NCBI RefSeq assembly: GCF_034421375.1 | Contig: NZ_CP139779.1 | Location: 992,001 to 1,056,000, forward strand | DNA: 64,000 nt | DNA from: Microbacterium invictum | GTDB lineage: Bacteria > Actinomycetota > Actinomycetes > Actinomycetales > Microbacteriaceae | Reading direction: 5' to 3' | Shown: positions 8,065 through 17,868 of the stretch, in pieces | Numbering within the stretch: the first letter of the stretch is position 1 | Layout: the number at the start of each line of letters is the position of its first letter | Made by a program: the position numbers and the translations under genes | Notes under the pieces: model-generated | What the model was told of the DNA's origin: nothing | The model's input: the letters and a program-made list of their open reading frames with translations, nothing else | Database searches by the model: none

Positions 8065-8322
8065 GTGACCACGCTCACCGTCATCGGCAAGCCCGACTGC
8101 CACCTGTGCGACGTCGCCCAGGGCGTCGTCGAGGCCGTGGTCGCCGACTTCCCCGAGGACGAGGTCGTCGTCGAGCATCGCTCGATCGTCGACGACCCGG
8201 CCCTGCACGCCGAGTGGTGGGAGAAGATCCCGGTCGTCCTCATCGACGGCCGGCTTCACACGTACTGGCGTGTCTCGGCCGACCGTCTGGGTACGGCGCT
8301 GCGCGAAGCCAAGCAGTCCTGA
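8065..8322 (+). CDS. Glutaredoxin-family (DUF836-like) thiol protein
   Basis: An 85-residue thioredoxin-fold protein with an N-terminal redox motif CHLC (Cys12, Cys15), a cis-Pro segment IPVVLIDGR (about 58-66) and the following WRVSADRL. The GTG at 8065 is chosen because TAAAAT ends 7 nt upstream (8052-8057). The overlapping ATG at 8063 is followed at once by TGA. Likely a small cytosolic disulfide reductase; partner unknown. Confidence 0.85.
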   Translation: MTTLTVIGKPDCHLCDVAQGVVEAVVADFPEDEVVVEHRSIVDDPALHAEWWEKIPVVLIDGRLHTYWRVSADRLGTALREAKQS

Positions 8323-8325
8323 CCC

Positions 8326-9510
8326 TCAGCTCGACCGGGTCTCCTCGCCCTCACCACCCCCGGCGCCGCCGACGACGGGGATGGCCTGGGTGAACGCGCT
8401 CGCGCGCTCGACGGCCTCGGCGCTGCCGGTGAACAGCCCGCCGGTGTCGGGACGCGGTTCCTCGGGCTCTGCGATCTCGCCGCTCGCCTCGGTGAGGAGC
8501 ACCCGCTGGGTGGGGAGCGCGGCAGGCATCGTCCGCTGCATCCAGGTGACCATCGACTCGCGCACCGAGCAGCGCAGGTCGAACAGGGTCGGCGCGTCGA
8601 CGGCCGAGACGAGGACGCGCACCCGCACGTACCCGGCGACGGCGTCGGTGACCTGCAGCACCGCGGTGCGGCCGTCCCAGAGGTCGGTGTCGGCGAGGAT
8701 GCGGGTCAGCTGGTCGCGCATCTTCGACGGCGACACCCGCCAGTCCACGTCGAGTTCGACCGCTCCGAGGATGGCACTGCCATCGCGCGTCCAGTTCTCG
8801 AACGGCGTCGTGGTGAAGTAGGTGCACGGCAGCACCAGGCGTCGCTCGTCCCAGAGGTCGAGCACCACGTAGCTGAGGGTGATCTCGCCCACGCGTCCCC
8901 ATTCGCCCTCGACGACGACGACGTCATCGACCCGGAGCGCCTCGCTGAAGACGAGTTGGATGCCCGCGAACATATTCGCCAGCACCGACTGGGCGGCAAG
9001 GCCGGCGATCACCGAGGCGATGCCGGCGGAGGCCAGCACGCTCGCGCCGACGGCCCGCACCTCGGGGAAGGTCAGCAGGATCGCTCCGCCGGCGAGCACC
9101 ACGATGATCGCGATCGCGAGGCGCCGGAGGATCAGCGTCTGGGTGCGGATCCGCCGCGCGACGCGGTTGTCGGGCACGTCGATGCGGTACCGCCCGAGGG
9201 CGAGGTCGGAGAGGAAGAGCACCATCGCCCCGACGAGCCATGCCCCGACGACGATCGTGAGGATCGTCATCGCCTGGTTCAGCGCCGGGAGCCACGACGG
9301 GTCGGGGAAGGTCACCGCGATCGCGACCCACAGCCCGATCACGAGCACGAACGCGCGGAACGGCCGGCGGGCGCGGGTGATGAGGGATGCGGGCCACTGG
9401 CGCTTGCGCACGAACAGGCGCATCGCGCCGGTGACAATCAGGGCGAGCGCGACGGCTCCGACCACGGCGATGGCGATGGCGATCGCGAACTGAAGCCATT
9501 CCTGCCACAT
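8326..9510 (-). CDS. Mechanosensitive ion channel (MscS family)
   Basis: A 394-residue membrane channel that relieves turgor on hypo-osmotic shock. Four or five hydrophobic segments occupy about residues 5-190. The pore-lining helix region is VLASAGIASVIAGLAAQSVL, leading into the MscS beta domain (FSEALRVDDVVVVEGEWGRV, then DERRLVLPCTYF). A soluble alpha-beta domain follows, with an acidic, flexible tail of about 40 residues. GGAGG lies just upstream of the ATG. It is convergent with the glutaredoxin-like gene, with 3 bp between stop codons. Confidence 0.92.
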   Translation of the reverse strand: MWQEWLQFAIAIAIAVVGAVALALIVTGAMRLFVRKRQWPASLITRARRPFRAFVLVIGLWVAIAVTFPDPSWLPALNQAMTILTIVVGAWLVGAMVLFLSDLALGRYRIDVPDNRVARRIRTQTLILRRLAIAIIVVLAGGAILLTFPEVRAVGASVLASAGIASVIAGLAAQSVLANMFAGIQLVFSEALRVDDVVVVEGEWGRVGEITLSYVVLDLWDERRLVLPCTYFTTTPFENWTRDGSAILGAVELDVDWRVSPSKMRDQLTRILADTDLWDGRTAVLQVTDAVAGYVRVRVLVSAVDAPTLFDLRCSVRESMVTWMQRTMPAALPTQRVLLTEASGEIAEPEEPRPDTGGLFTGSAEAVERASAFTQAIPVVGGAGGGEGEETRSS

Positions 9511-9628
9511 GGGGGGTCCTCCGTTCGGGGGATCGGCGGAACGACCACCTTAGGCGACCCGCCGATGCGACCCTCTCATCGAGTGACCAGGCTCCGGTGG
9601 ATCGCGCGCCGTGATCGCCGGCCGCGCG

Positions 9629-10743
<1,115 letters not shown>

Positions 10744-10747
<4 letters not shown>

Positions 10748-11583
10748 GAGCGGTTCCTTCGAAGCGTGCGGCGGGGGGAGGTGGGGCGGGGAGAGACGGC
10801 GGAGCCCACCCGTCCGGCACGCCCGATGACGAGCAGCAGCACGAACGCGAACGCGAGGGCGAGCAGGGTGAAGATGGCCGCGGCGTAGGCATCCTGCCTG
10901 TTGATGACGACGAGCCCCGTCTGCAGCACCTGCCGGTTCAGCAGGGACGCGATCGTGAACTCGCCGAGGACGACCGCCACCGAGATGAGGGATGCTGCGA
11001 GCAGTCCCTGCCGCAGGTTCGGCGCGATCACGCGGACGAGCACAGTGAACCATCCGGCGCCGAGCGTTCGTGCCGCCTCGGCCAGGGTCTTCACGTCGAC
11101 GGCGTCGATGGAGGCCTGGATCGAGCGGTACGTGAAAGGCAGGACGAGGATGCCGTACGCGAAGGCGAGGGTCCACGCGCCGGTGCCGAGGGTGCGGCCG
11201 ATCTGCAGGTAGATCGGGGCGAGCCCCACGACGAGCACGATGGCGGGGATGGTGATGGGGAGGAGGGCGAGGAACTCGAAGCCGCGCCTGAGCTTCGGGA
11301 ACCTCAGCGCCACGAGCACCATCGTCGGGGTGAAGAGGACCAGCACGATCAGCACCGTCACTCCCGCGAGGAGGAGCGAATTGCCCAGGCCCGTCCAGAT
11401 CGGCGCGTAGCGCGACGCGTTCGCCGGGTCGAAGACCGACAGCCAGCGCTCGAAGGTGTACGCCCCGCCGGCGGGTGAGGACAGCGTGAACAGGAACGTG
11501 GCCACGAAGGGCACGGCGAAGACGAACCCGACGACGACGCCGATGATCCCTCGGACGAGAGGGGAGGGGGCGATGCCTCTCAT
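10744..11583 (-). CDS. ABC transporter permease (second membrane subunit)
   Basis: A 279-residue inner-membrane permease with six predicted helices. The ATPase-docking EAA loop is at about 160-180 (TLAEAARTLGAGWFTVLVRV). ATG at 11581-11583. It overlaps both neighbours by 4 bp, so it is translationally coupled in an operon running binding protein, permease, permease, ATPase. It is most like permeases of Fe3+, polyamine or 2-aminoethylphosphonate importers. Confidence 0.88.
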
Positions 11584-12536
11584 GCCTGCCACCTCGCCGT
11601 CCGCCGCTGGATGAGGGAGTACAGCCACATGACGACGGCGACGACCACGATCATGCCGAACGCGAGGGCGCCCGCGAGGTTCTCGCGGCCGAGCACGGTC
11701 TCGCTCGTGAGGGCGGCGCGGATCTGCAGCGGCACGATCTGCGACCCTTGGCTCGCGAGCGCCGCAGCGGTGGCGTAGGACGAGAACGCGTTGGCGAACA
11801 GCAGCAGCAGGCTCGCGAGGAAGGACGGGGCGAGTACGGGGAACCCGACGTGGCGCCAGAACTCGCCGCGCGTGCCGCCGAGGGTGAGGTGCGCCTCGAA
11901 CCACTGCGGCCGGAGAGCGGCGAGAGCGGGCATGAACGTGATGACCATGAGCGGGATCTGGAAGACGAGGTAGGCGGGGATGAGCCCGGGGAGCGCGTAG
12001 ATCCACGCGCCCCCGGCGAAGATGTCGATGCCGAGGGTGTCGCGGAGGAACCGGGTGACGATCCCCTGCGTGCCGATCGTCGCGATCATCGCGAAGGCGA
12101 GCATGACGCCGCCGAACTGGGCCAGCACTCCGGATGCCGCGTCCACCGTCGTGCGGACGATTCCCGTGTCAGGGAGGCCCAGCATCGCGTAGCAGACCGC
12201 CGCGCCCACGACCGCGCCGACGACGGCGGTGAGGAGGGAGATCCACGTCGAGTTCACGAACGTGGTGACGATCACGGGGTCGCCGAGGGCGGCGATGTTC
12301 GCCAGGGTGAACGCGCCGTCGCCGTCGAAGAGCCCCGACGCGATGGCGAGGACGGTGGGGAGGGCGAGGAAGAGCAGCACGTAGAGGGCGAACGGGGTCA
12401 GCCCCAGCCACGACCACTCGCGGACCGTGGCGCTGCGCGGGACGCGGCGCTGCCGCGCCGGAACCTGGGGCTCCGGCGCGGCAGCGCGTGTCACGTCGTC
12501 GGGGGCTTCCCCGGCGTGAGCGGGGGCCTGGGTCAC
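11580..12536 (-). CDS. ABC transporter permease (first membrane subunit)
   Basis: A 318-residue permease with a hydrophilic N-terminal tail of about 40 residues and about six membrane helices. The EAA loop lies near 225-245 (EAHLTLGGTRGEFWRHVGFP). The GTG at 12534-12536 overlaps the stop of the binding-protein gene by 4 bp; longer in-frame starts would run into that gene. It forms the channel with the second permease. Confidence 0.88.
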   Translation of the reverse strand: MTQAPAHAGEAPDDVTRAAAPEPQVPARQRRVPRSATVREWSWLGLTPFALYVLLFLALPTVLAIASGLFDGDGAFTLANIAALGDPVIVTTFVNSTWISLLTAVVGAVVGAAVCYAMLGLPDTGIVRTTVDAASGVLAQFGGVMLAFAMIATIGTQGIVTRFLRDTLGIDIFAGGAWIYALPGLIPAYLVFQIPLMVITFMPALAALRPQWFEAHLTLGGTRGEFWRHVGFPVLAPSFLASLLLLFANAFSSYATAAALASQGSQIVPLQIRAALTSETVLGRENLAGALAFGMIVVVAVVMWLYSLIQRRTARWQA

Positions 12537-13681
12537 TGGACCGCCGCTGCCCACTCCTGGCCGAGCAGCTCGCCGGCCGCCGCGCTCTGCTCCTCCGTCG
12601 GCACGACGGTGTCTGCGGGGGCCTCGGGCAGGGCCGCCGCGAGCTCCTCGTCGATCGTTCCGGCCTCGATCATCGCGTCCATGCGCACCGGGCGGGCGCC
12701 GCCCTTCAGCCAGAGGTTCTGCACCTCGTCGCTGTAGAGGAACTCCTGCCACAGCCGCGCGGCGGCGGGGTTCGGAGCATCCTTGTTGATCGCCTAGTTG
12801 TAGTACCCGGCGTACCCGGTGCCGGGGAAGACGACGACCTCCCAGTCGGGGTTGTCGGCGGCGTGGGCGGCGTTGAGGTAGTCCCAGTCGAACACGACCG
12901 GGGTCTCGCCGCTGGCGACGGTCGCCGAGGTGACGTCGAGCTTCAGCAGATTGCCTGCGGCGTTGAGCTCGGAGAAGAAGTCGATGCCGGGCTGGAAGTC
13001 ATCGAGGTCGCCACCGGTCTGCACGGTCGCAAGGCCCACGGCGGCGAAGGCGGCGCCGGCCTGGGTCGGGTCGCCGTTCAGGGCCACCGAGCCCCGGTAG
13101 TCGTCGCCGAGGAGGTCTTCGATGCTCTCGGGGGCGGGGAAGCGCGCCGAGTCGTAGCCGACCGACATGTAGCCGCCGTAGTCGCCGACGAACAGGCCGT
13201 CAGGGTGCTTCAGCTCGTCGGGGATGTCGTCCCAGGTCTGCACCTGGTAAGGGGCGAAGTAGTCGGTGCTCTGCAGCGCCACGGTGAGGCCGAGGTCGAA
13301 CACGTCGGGTGCGGTGTCGAGACCCTGGTTGGTCTCGGCGGCCTGGATCTCTTCGGCGCTGGAGGCGTCGGGGGACTGCTCGTTGACGGTGATCTCGGGG
13401 TAACGCTCCGTGAAGAGGTCGATGATCTCGCCGTAGTTCGCCCAGTCGCGGGGGAGGGCGATGACGTTCAGCTGGCCCTCGGCCCGGGCGGCCTCCTCGA
13501 GGTCTTCGAGTGTGCCGAAGTCTTCCAGGCTGGTCGCGGTGGCGGCGTCGACGCCGGAGTCGGACGAGGCGTCGCCGGAGCCGGAGGCGGCTCCGCCGCA
13601 ACCGGCGAGGGTGACCGCGGCGGCGGTGGCCAAGGCCAGGACGGCGAGCGTGCGCGCCGCTGGGCGAGGGGTGCGTGACAT
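12533..13681 (-). pseudogene. ABC transporter substrate-binding lipoprotein, interrupted by in-frame TAG
   Basis: Periplasmic-type binding lipoprotein of the operon. It has a signal peptide with lipobox LAGC (Cys28) and a binding domain running to GTGYAGYYN. A TAG codon then interrupts it (12794-12796 on the plus strand, read on the minus). Translation resumes in the same frame with AINKDAPNPAAARLWQEFLY and continues for 86 residues to a TGA that overlaps the permease start. Related proteins commonly read Gln-Ala-Ile-x-Lys here, so a single C-to-T change of CAG is the simplest explanation. The product would be 295 residues and lack the C-terminal lobe. Readthrough length would be 382 residues, normal for the family. 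A base-call error is the main alternative. Confidence 0.85.
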
Positions 13682-13751
13682 GGGGTTGTTCCTCTCGGGT
13701 GAGCGCGCCGCGGTGTCGCGCCGAAACGCGCGGTGCGGGGGGACGAGAGGA

Positions 13752-13785
13752 CGCTAGGGCCGCCCGGTTACGGGCGGCCCTAGCG
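13752..13785 (-). terminator. Perfect 15-bp hairpin downstream of the ScyD-like gene
   Basis: Arms cgctagggccgcccg (13752-13766) and its exact complement (13771-13785) enclose gtta. It lies 39 bp after the stop at 13824 and before the ABC operon on the same strand. Reading on the minus strand, tcctctcgtcc follows. Most likely it terminates the ScyD-like message and insulates the ABC operon. Confidence 0.75.
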
Positions 13786-13823
13786 CAGGTGAATCCCCGG
13801 TGCCGGGGGAGTGACGGACTGTG

Positions 13824-14939
13824 TCAGCGGAGCGACACCGCGAGCACCTCGCCGCCTCCGGGCAGGACGGAGCCCGTGCTGACGTAGGCGGTCTTGCCGG
13901 AGATCGCCACGCCGTAAGGCGCGAACAGCCCGGACAGCACTGCGGGGTGGCTCTCGCTGCCCGGCACGACCTGACGCAGCGATCCGATCGGCGCCTCGCT
14001 CTCGAGGAAGCTGCCGTCGTTGAACTGCACGGCGTAGAGCGTCTGGTTCTGCCAGGCGAGACTCGTGACGTTGCTCAGACCGGTCGCGTACACCGACGGC
14101 TCCTGCCCGGGCACGACGCGCCAGATGCGCGACTCACCGACCGGGAACGGGAAACCGAGCAGCTCGGAGACGTAGTACGCCCCGTCGGGACCCTTGACGA
14201 CGTTCGTCGGCACCGATTCGGCGGGAATCGGGTCGCCGCCTCCCGGCGGCGGACCGAAGGCCGGGGGAAGCACGGCGATCGTGCGATCGGGAAGATTGCC
14301 ACCGATCTCGATGATCGCGTTCGCGCCGGCGTCCGCCACGACCCAGCGCTTGCTGTTGACGTCGGCGAAACCGTTCGGGTTGGAGTCGATGGCGCCGCCG
14401 TCGGGGTTGTTCGCATCCTCGTACGCGGTCACGTCCTCGGTGATTGACAGTGACTGCCCGAGGCGGCCGGTCAGGATCGTGCCGAGTTCGGCGCCGTCGG
14501 GGCCGAGGGTCGCGCGGGCGGCACCGTTCGCGCCGAGCCCCATCAGCACCGCGACGTTGTTGCCGCGGACGCTCACAGCCGACGGACCGGAGGCGGCCGA
14601 GCCGTCAGGGCCGGCGAGCGAGGCGAGGCCCGTGATGACGCGAGTCTGCGTCCCGCGCTGAATCTGCGTGACGGCGCCCGTGTCTCCGAGGCAGACCGAT
14701 CCCTCGGGGTCCTCCGGATTGACCAGGCACGGACCGTCGCCGCCGGTTCCCGCCTCGGCGACGTACACCGTGCCGCCGGCACCGATCGAGAGCTGCCTCG
14801 GGTTGTCCAGTCCGCTGGCGACGACCGTCGCCTGCGGGGCGGCCGTTGCCGGAGCGCCGGCCGCCGAAACGGCGACGACGGCCGCGGCGGCTGTCAAAAG
14901 GGCCAGGGCGGCCCGGGTGCGGAGTCTACGTCGACTCAT
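13824..14939 (-). CDS. Secreted ScyD/ScyE-family beta-propeller-like protein
   Basis: About 371 residues with a Sec signal peptide (RRRLRTRAALALLTAAAA, cleavage after an APATA-type site near residue 33). Repeated propeller-like strands follow: PRQLSIGAGGTVYVAEAG, DGAYYVSELLGFPF, RIWRVVPG, PYGVAISGKTAYVSTG. The ATG at 14937-14939 is preferred because GGGG lies 5 nt upstream; an in-frame ATG at 14949-14951 would add MGDH. The family is named after scytonemin-cluster proteins but is widespread in actinobacteria, where its function is unknown. Confidence 0.85.
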   Translation of the reverse strand: MSRRRLRTRAALALLTAAAAVVAVSAAGAPATAAPQATVVASGLDNPRQLSIGAGGTVYVAEAGTGGDGPCLVNPEDPEGSVCLGDTGAVTQIQRGTQTRVITGLASLAGPDGSAASGPSAVSVRGNNVAVLMGLGANGAARATLGPDGAELGTILTGRLGQSLSITEDVTAYEDANNPDGGAIDSNPNGFADVNSKRWVVADAGANAIIEIGGNLPDRTIAVLPPAFGPPPGGGDPIPAESVPTNVVKGPDGAYYVSELLGFPFPVGESRIWRVVPGQEPSVYATGLSNVTSLAWQNQTLYAVQFNDGSFLESEAPIGSLRQVVPGSESHPAVLSGLFAPYGVAISGKTAYVSTGSVLPGGGEVLAVSLR

Positions 14940-15055
14940 GTGATCCCCCATCTGATCAGGGGATAAGGAAGAGCCTCCCTATCCCGCGCACAGCATGGCG
15001 GGCACCTCGGGAGGCGCGCAAGGGGCCCTGCCCCGCATTTTTCCCGAAACCCGTG

Positions 15056-16396
15056 CTACGGCGCGAGGCGCGTCGGGCCCCGGAACAGGAACGTCACCTC
15101 GCGGATCGACGACTCTCCGAGCAGCAGCATCAGCACGCGCGCGAGGCCCATGCCGAAGCCGCCGTGCGGGGGCACGCCGTACCGGAAGAAGTCGAGGTAG
15201 TGCTCGAGGCCCTCGAGCTCGAGGCCCTTCTCCACCGCCTGCTTCTCGAGCACCTCGACGCGGTGCTCGCGCTGCGCGCCCGTGGTGATCTCGGTGCCGC
15301 GATACAGCAGGTCGTAGCTCTTGGTGAGCCCCGTCTCCTCGTCGCGCATGTGGTAGAACGGCCGGATCTCGGCGTGGTAGTCGGTGACGAACACGAAGTC
15401 GTGGCCGAAAGTCTCCTTCACGTGCGCCGACAGCTGGCGCTCGCCCTCGGGGTCGAGGTCGCCGTCGGCGCGGGGGATCTCGTAGCCGCGGGCGGCGACG
15501 ATCCCGCGGGCCTCGGCGAGCGGGATGCGGGGGAACGGCACCGCCGGCACCTCGACCTCGATGCCGAACAGGTCGCGGATCTCTTCGCCGTGCTTGTCCT
15601 TCACCGCGGCGATGGCGGTGGCCAGGAGCTGCTCCTGCATGGCCGCGACGTCTTCGTGCGAGTCGATCCAGCTGATCTCGGCGTCGATCGAGGTGAACTC
15701 GGTGGCATGACGGCTGGTGAAGGACGGGTCGGCGCGGAACGCGTCGGCGATCTCGAACACCTTGCCGAAGCCGGCGGCCTGCGCCATCTGCTTGAAGTGC
15801 TGCGGGCTCTGCGCCAGGTAGGCGGTCTGGTCGCCGAAGTACTCGAGCTGGAAGAGCTCGGCGCGGGACTCGGACGGGCTCGCCATGAGCTTGGGGGAGT
15901 GGATCTCGATGTAGTCGCGCTCCACCCAGTACGAGCGCATCGCGTGCTCGAGGGTGGTCTGCACCCGGAAGATGAGGTTGTTCCGGCGCTGACGAAGGTC
16001 GAGGAAGCGCCAGTCCATGCGCTTGTCCATGCCGCTGTCAGCCGCGATCGGCGTCTCGGGGAGGGCGGCGGCGGCGATCTCGAGCGAGGCGATCTTCACC
16101 TCGACCCCGCCGAGCTTCACACGCTCGTCGTGCTTGAGTTCGCCCTGCACGGTCAGGAAGGTGCCGGTCGCGAGCCCGGAGATCGTCTCGGTGAGAGCCA
16201 GCGCCGCGGCATCCTGGTCCGACGGCTCCTCCGTGGGCCGCGTGGCGGGATTGACCAGCTGAACCGCCCCGGTCTCATCGCGCAGAATGACGAACTGCAC
16301 CTTCTTCTGGTCTCGGACGGTCTCGACCCAGCCCGAGACGGTGACCGGCCCGTCGGCGCGACCCTGCAGTTGTTCCACCAGCACGCGTTCACTCAC
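15056..16396 (-). CDS. aspS: Aspartate--tRNA ligase, archaeal-type (likely non-discriminating, tRNA-Asp/Asn)
   Basis: Class II aminoacyl-tRNA synthetase of 446 residues, much shorter than the roughly 590 of standard bacterial AspRS. It lacks the GAD insertion domain of that form. An N-terminal OB anticodon-binding domain (VTVSGWVETVRDQKKVQFV) comes first. Then motif 2 (FRADPSFTSRHATEFTSIDAE) and motif 3 (GFGMGLARVLMLLLG) follow. This architecture is the archaeal/eukaryotic type and usually charges both tRNA-Asp and tRNA-Asn, feeding GatCAB transamidation; that activity is inferred. The GTG at 16394-16396 follows TAGACT (16405-16410, minus) by 8 nt. Confidence 0.92.
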   Translation of the reverse strand: MSERVLVEQLQGRADGPVTVSGWVETVRDQKKVQFVILRDETGAVQLVNPATRPTEEPSDQDAAALALTETISGLATGTFLTVQGELKHDERVKLGGVEVKIASLEIAAAALPETPIAADSGMDKRMDWRFLDLRQRRNNLIFRVQTTLEHAMRSYWVERDYIEIHSPKLMASPSESRAELFQLEYFGDQTAYLAQSPQHFKQMAQAAGFGKVFEIADAFRADPSFTSRHATEFTSIDAEISWIDSHEDVAAMQEQLLATAIAAVKDKHGEEIRDLFGIEVEVPAVPFPRIPLAEARGIVAARGYEIPRADGDLDPEGERQLSAHVKETFGHDFVFVTDYHAEIRPFYHMRDEETGLTKSYDLLYRGTEITTGAQREHRVEVLEKQAVEKGLELEGLEHYLDFFRYGVPPHGGFGMGLARVLMLLLGESSIREVTFLFRGPTRLAP

Positions 16397-16404
16397 GAGG
16401 GTCG

Positions 16405-16410
16405 AGTCTA
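16405..16410 (-). promoter_or_regulatory. Leaderless -10 element of aspS
   Basis: TAGACT on the minus strand, 8 nt before the GTG start. Confidence 0.5.
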
Positions 16411-16505
16411 GTCCGCGGCGTCCGGCGCCCCTGGGCCGGGGTGGTGGGGGATAACCCGAAACAATTCCGGTGGGTGCCGCACAGGTGCCCGTAACCTGCA
16501 CCGCC

Positions 16506-16511
16506 TAGCCT
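16506..16511 (+). promoter_or_regulatory. Leaderless -10 element of the dedA-like gene
   Basis: TAGCCT, then six G, then ATG at 16518. The G-run could also act as a weak ribosome site if transcription starts upstream. Confidence 0.45.
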
Positions 16512-16517
16512 GGGGGG

Positions 16518-17189
16518 ATGGCTTCGGGAAGTGACGGTTCATGGCTGGGCGGGCTCATCGACTGGACCGTGTCCCTGATGGAGGTGATCGGCCCGGTCGG
16601 GGCCGGCATCGGCATCGCGCTGGAGAACCTGTTCCCTCCCCTCCCCAGTGAGATCATCCTTCCTCTGGCCGGCCTGACCGCCAGCCGGGGGTCGTTCACG
16701 CTCGCCGAGGCGCTCATCTGGACCACGCTCGGATCGATCGTCGGCGCGTTCGTGCTCTACGGGCTCGGCGCGTGGCTCGGGATCGTGCGCCTCCGCCGCA
16801 TCGCGGAGTGGATGCCGCTGATGAAGGGCGAAGACATCGACAGAACCGTCGCCTGGTTCCACCGCCACGGCGCCAAGGCGGTGTTCTTCGGGCGGATGCT
16901 CCCGCTGTTCCGCAGCTTCATCTCCATCCCGGCGGGGATCACGCGGATGCCGCTGTGGCAGTTCGGGCTGCTCACGGCGGCGGGAAGCGCGATCTGGAAC
17001 ACGATCTTCGTTCTCTCGGGCTACTTCCTGGGCGAGGCGTGGCCGGTCGTGGAGCAGTACGCCGAGATCCTGCAGTACATCGTGATCGTCGCCATCGTCG
17101 TCGCCGTGGCGTGGTTCCTCGTGGTCCGTATCCGCGCTCTGACCGCCGAGCGTCGTGAGCGCGCCGAGGACTCCCCGAACGGCGGCTGA
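16518..17189 (+). CDS. DedA-family (VTT domain) membrane protein
   Basis: A 223-residue integral membrane protein of the DedA/SNARE-associated family, implicated in lipid carrier (undecaprenyl phosphate or phospholipid) translocation. ALENLFPPLPSEIILPLAG near 36-54 is the re-entrant hairpin with the conserved acidic residue. FHRHGAKAVFFGRMLPLFRSFISIPAG near 115-141 carries the diagnostic R-x-x-P-x-x-R pattern. A C-terminal pair of helices and a short charged tail follow. Confidence 0.92.
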   Translation: MASGSDGSWLGGLIDWTVSLMEVIGPVGAGIGIALENLFPPLPSEIILPLAGLTASRGSFTLAEALIWTTLGSIVGAFVLYGLGAWLGIVRLRRIAEWMPLMKGEDIDRTVAWFHRHGAKAVFFGRMLPLFRSFISIPAGITRMPLWQFGLLTAAGSAIWNTIFVLSGYFLGEAWPVVEQYAEILQYIVIVAIVVAVAWFLVVRIRALTAERRERAEDSPNGG

Positions 17190-17226
17190 GAGCCTCGCGC
17201 TCAGCGGCCCCTCAGAACCGGGCCCA

Positions 17227-17232
17227 TAGACT
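17227..17232 (+). promoter_or_regulatory. Leaderless -10 element of the histidine phosphatase gene
   Basis: TAGACT, then ggagag, then GTG at 17239. ggagag is too close to the GTG for normal ribosome docking. Confidence 0.5.
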
Positions 17233-17238
17233 GGAGAG

Positions 17239-17868
17239 GTGCCCGCAGACCGCCTCCATCTCGTGCGTCACGGGGAGGTCGACAACCCCCGTCGCGTGCT
17301 CTACGGCCGTCTCCCCGGTTACGGGTTGAGCGCCGATGGGCGACGGATGACGCGTGAGGCGGCCGAATACGTCCGCGAGACCGGGCGCGGGGTGAGCCGC
17401 CTGGTGTGCTCGCCGCTGCAGCGCACCCGCGAGTCGGCCGAGCCGTTCACCGAGGCGTTCGGACTCGAGCCCATCGTCGACGAGCGCGTGATCGAGCCGA
17501 CGAACGTGTTCGAAGGCAAGCGGATGTTCCGGGCTCTGCTGAACCCGTGGAACTGGCGCCATCTGCGCCGCCCCGCCCTGCCGAGCTGGGGCGAGCCGTA
17601 CAACGAGGTGATCGCGCGGATGAACGCCGCGATGTCCGAAGCCTGGGACGCCGTGGACGGTGGCGACGTGGTGATCGTCTCGCATCAGCTGCCGATCTGG
17701 GTCACCCACCTCGCTGTGGCGGGTCTTCCCTCGCGGCACGATCCCCGCGAGCGCCGCTGCGCGCTGTCGAGCGTGACGAGCTTCGAGATGGTGAAGCAGA
17801 AGTGGACCGAGGTGGGCTACGTCGAGCCGGCGAGTCTGGCCGGCGCCCGCGACGAGGGCGCGATATGA
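17239..17868 (+). CDS. Histidine phosphatase family protein (phosphoglycerate-mutase-like)
   Basis: A 209-residue branch-1 histidine phosphatase. The phospho-accepting His is in LVRHGEVDNP near residue 8. CSPLQRTRESAEPF near 56-69 provides the phosphate-pocket Arg. VIVSHQLPIWVTHL near 141-154 supplies the second catalytic His. Likely a small-molecule phosphatase; substrate unknown. Its TGA overlaps the ATG of the thioredoxin-like lipoprotein gene (ATGA), so it leads the cytochrome c biogenesis operon, an arrangement also seen in other actinobacteria. Confidence 0.9.
   Translation: MPADRLHLVRHGEVDNPRRVLYGRLPGYGLSADGRRMTREAAEYVRETGRGVSRLVCSPLQRTRESAEPFTEAFGLEPIVDERVIEPTNVFEGKRMFRALLNPWNWRHLRRPALPSWGEPYNEVIARMNAAMSEAWDAVDGGDVVIVSHQLPIWVTHLAVAGLPSRHDPRERRCALSSVTSFEMVKQKWTEVGYVEPASLAGARDEGAI

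Noticed and set aside
12794..12796. Amber codon as a pyrrolysine or programmed readthrough site
   Set aside because: Binding proteins do not use pyrrolysine and no supporting machinery is seen. A simple CAG to TAG mutation explains it.
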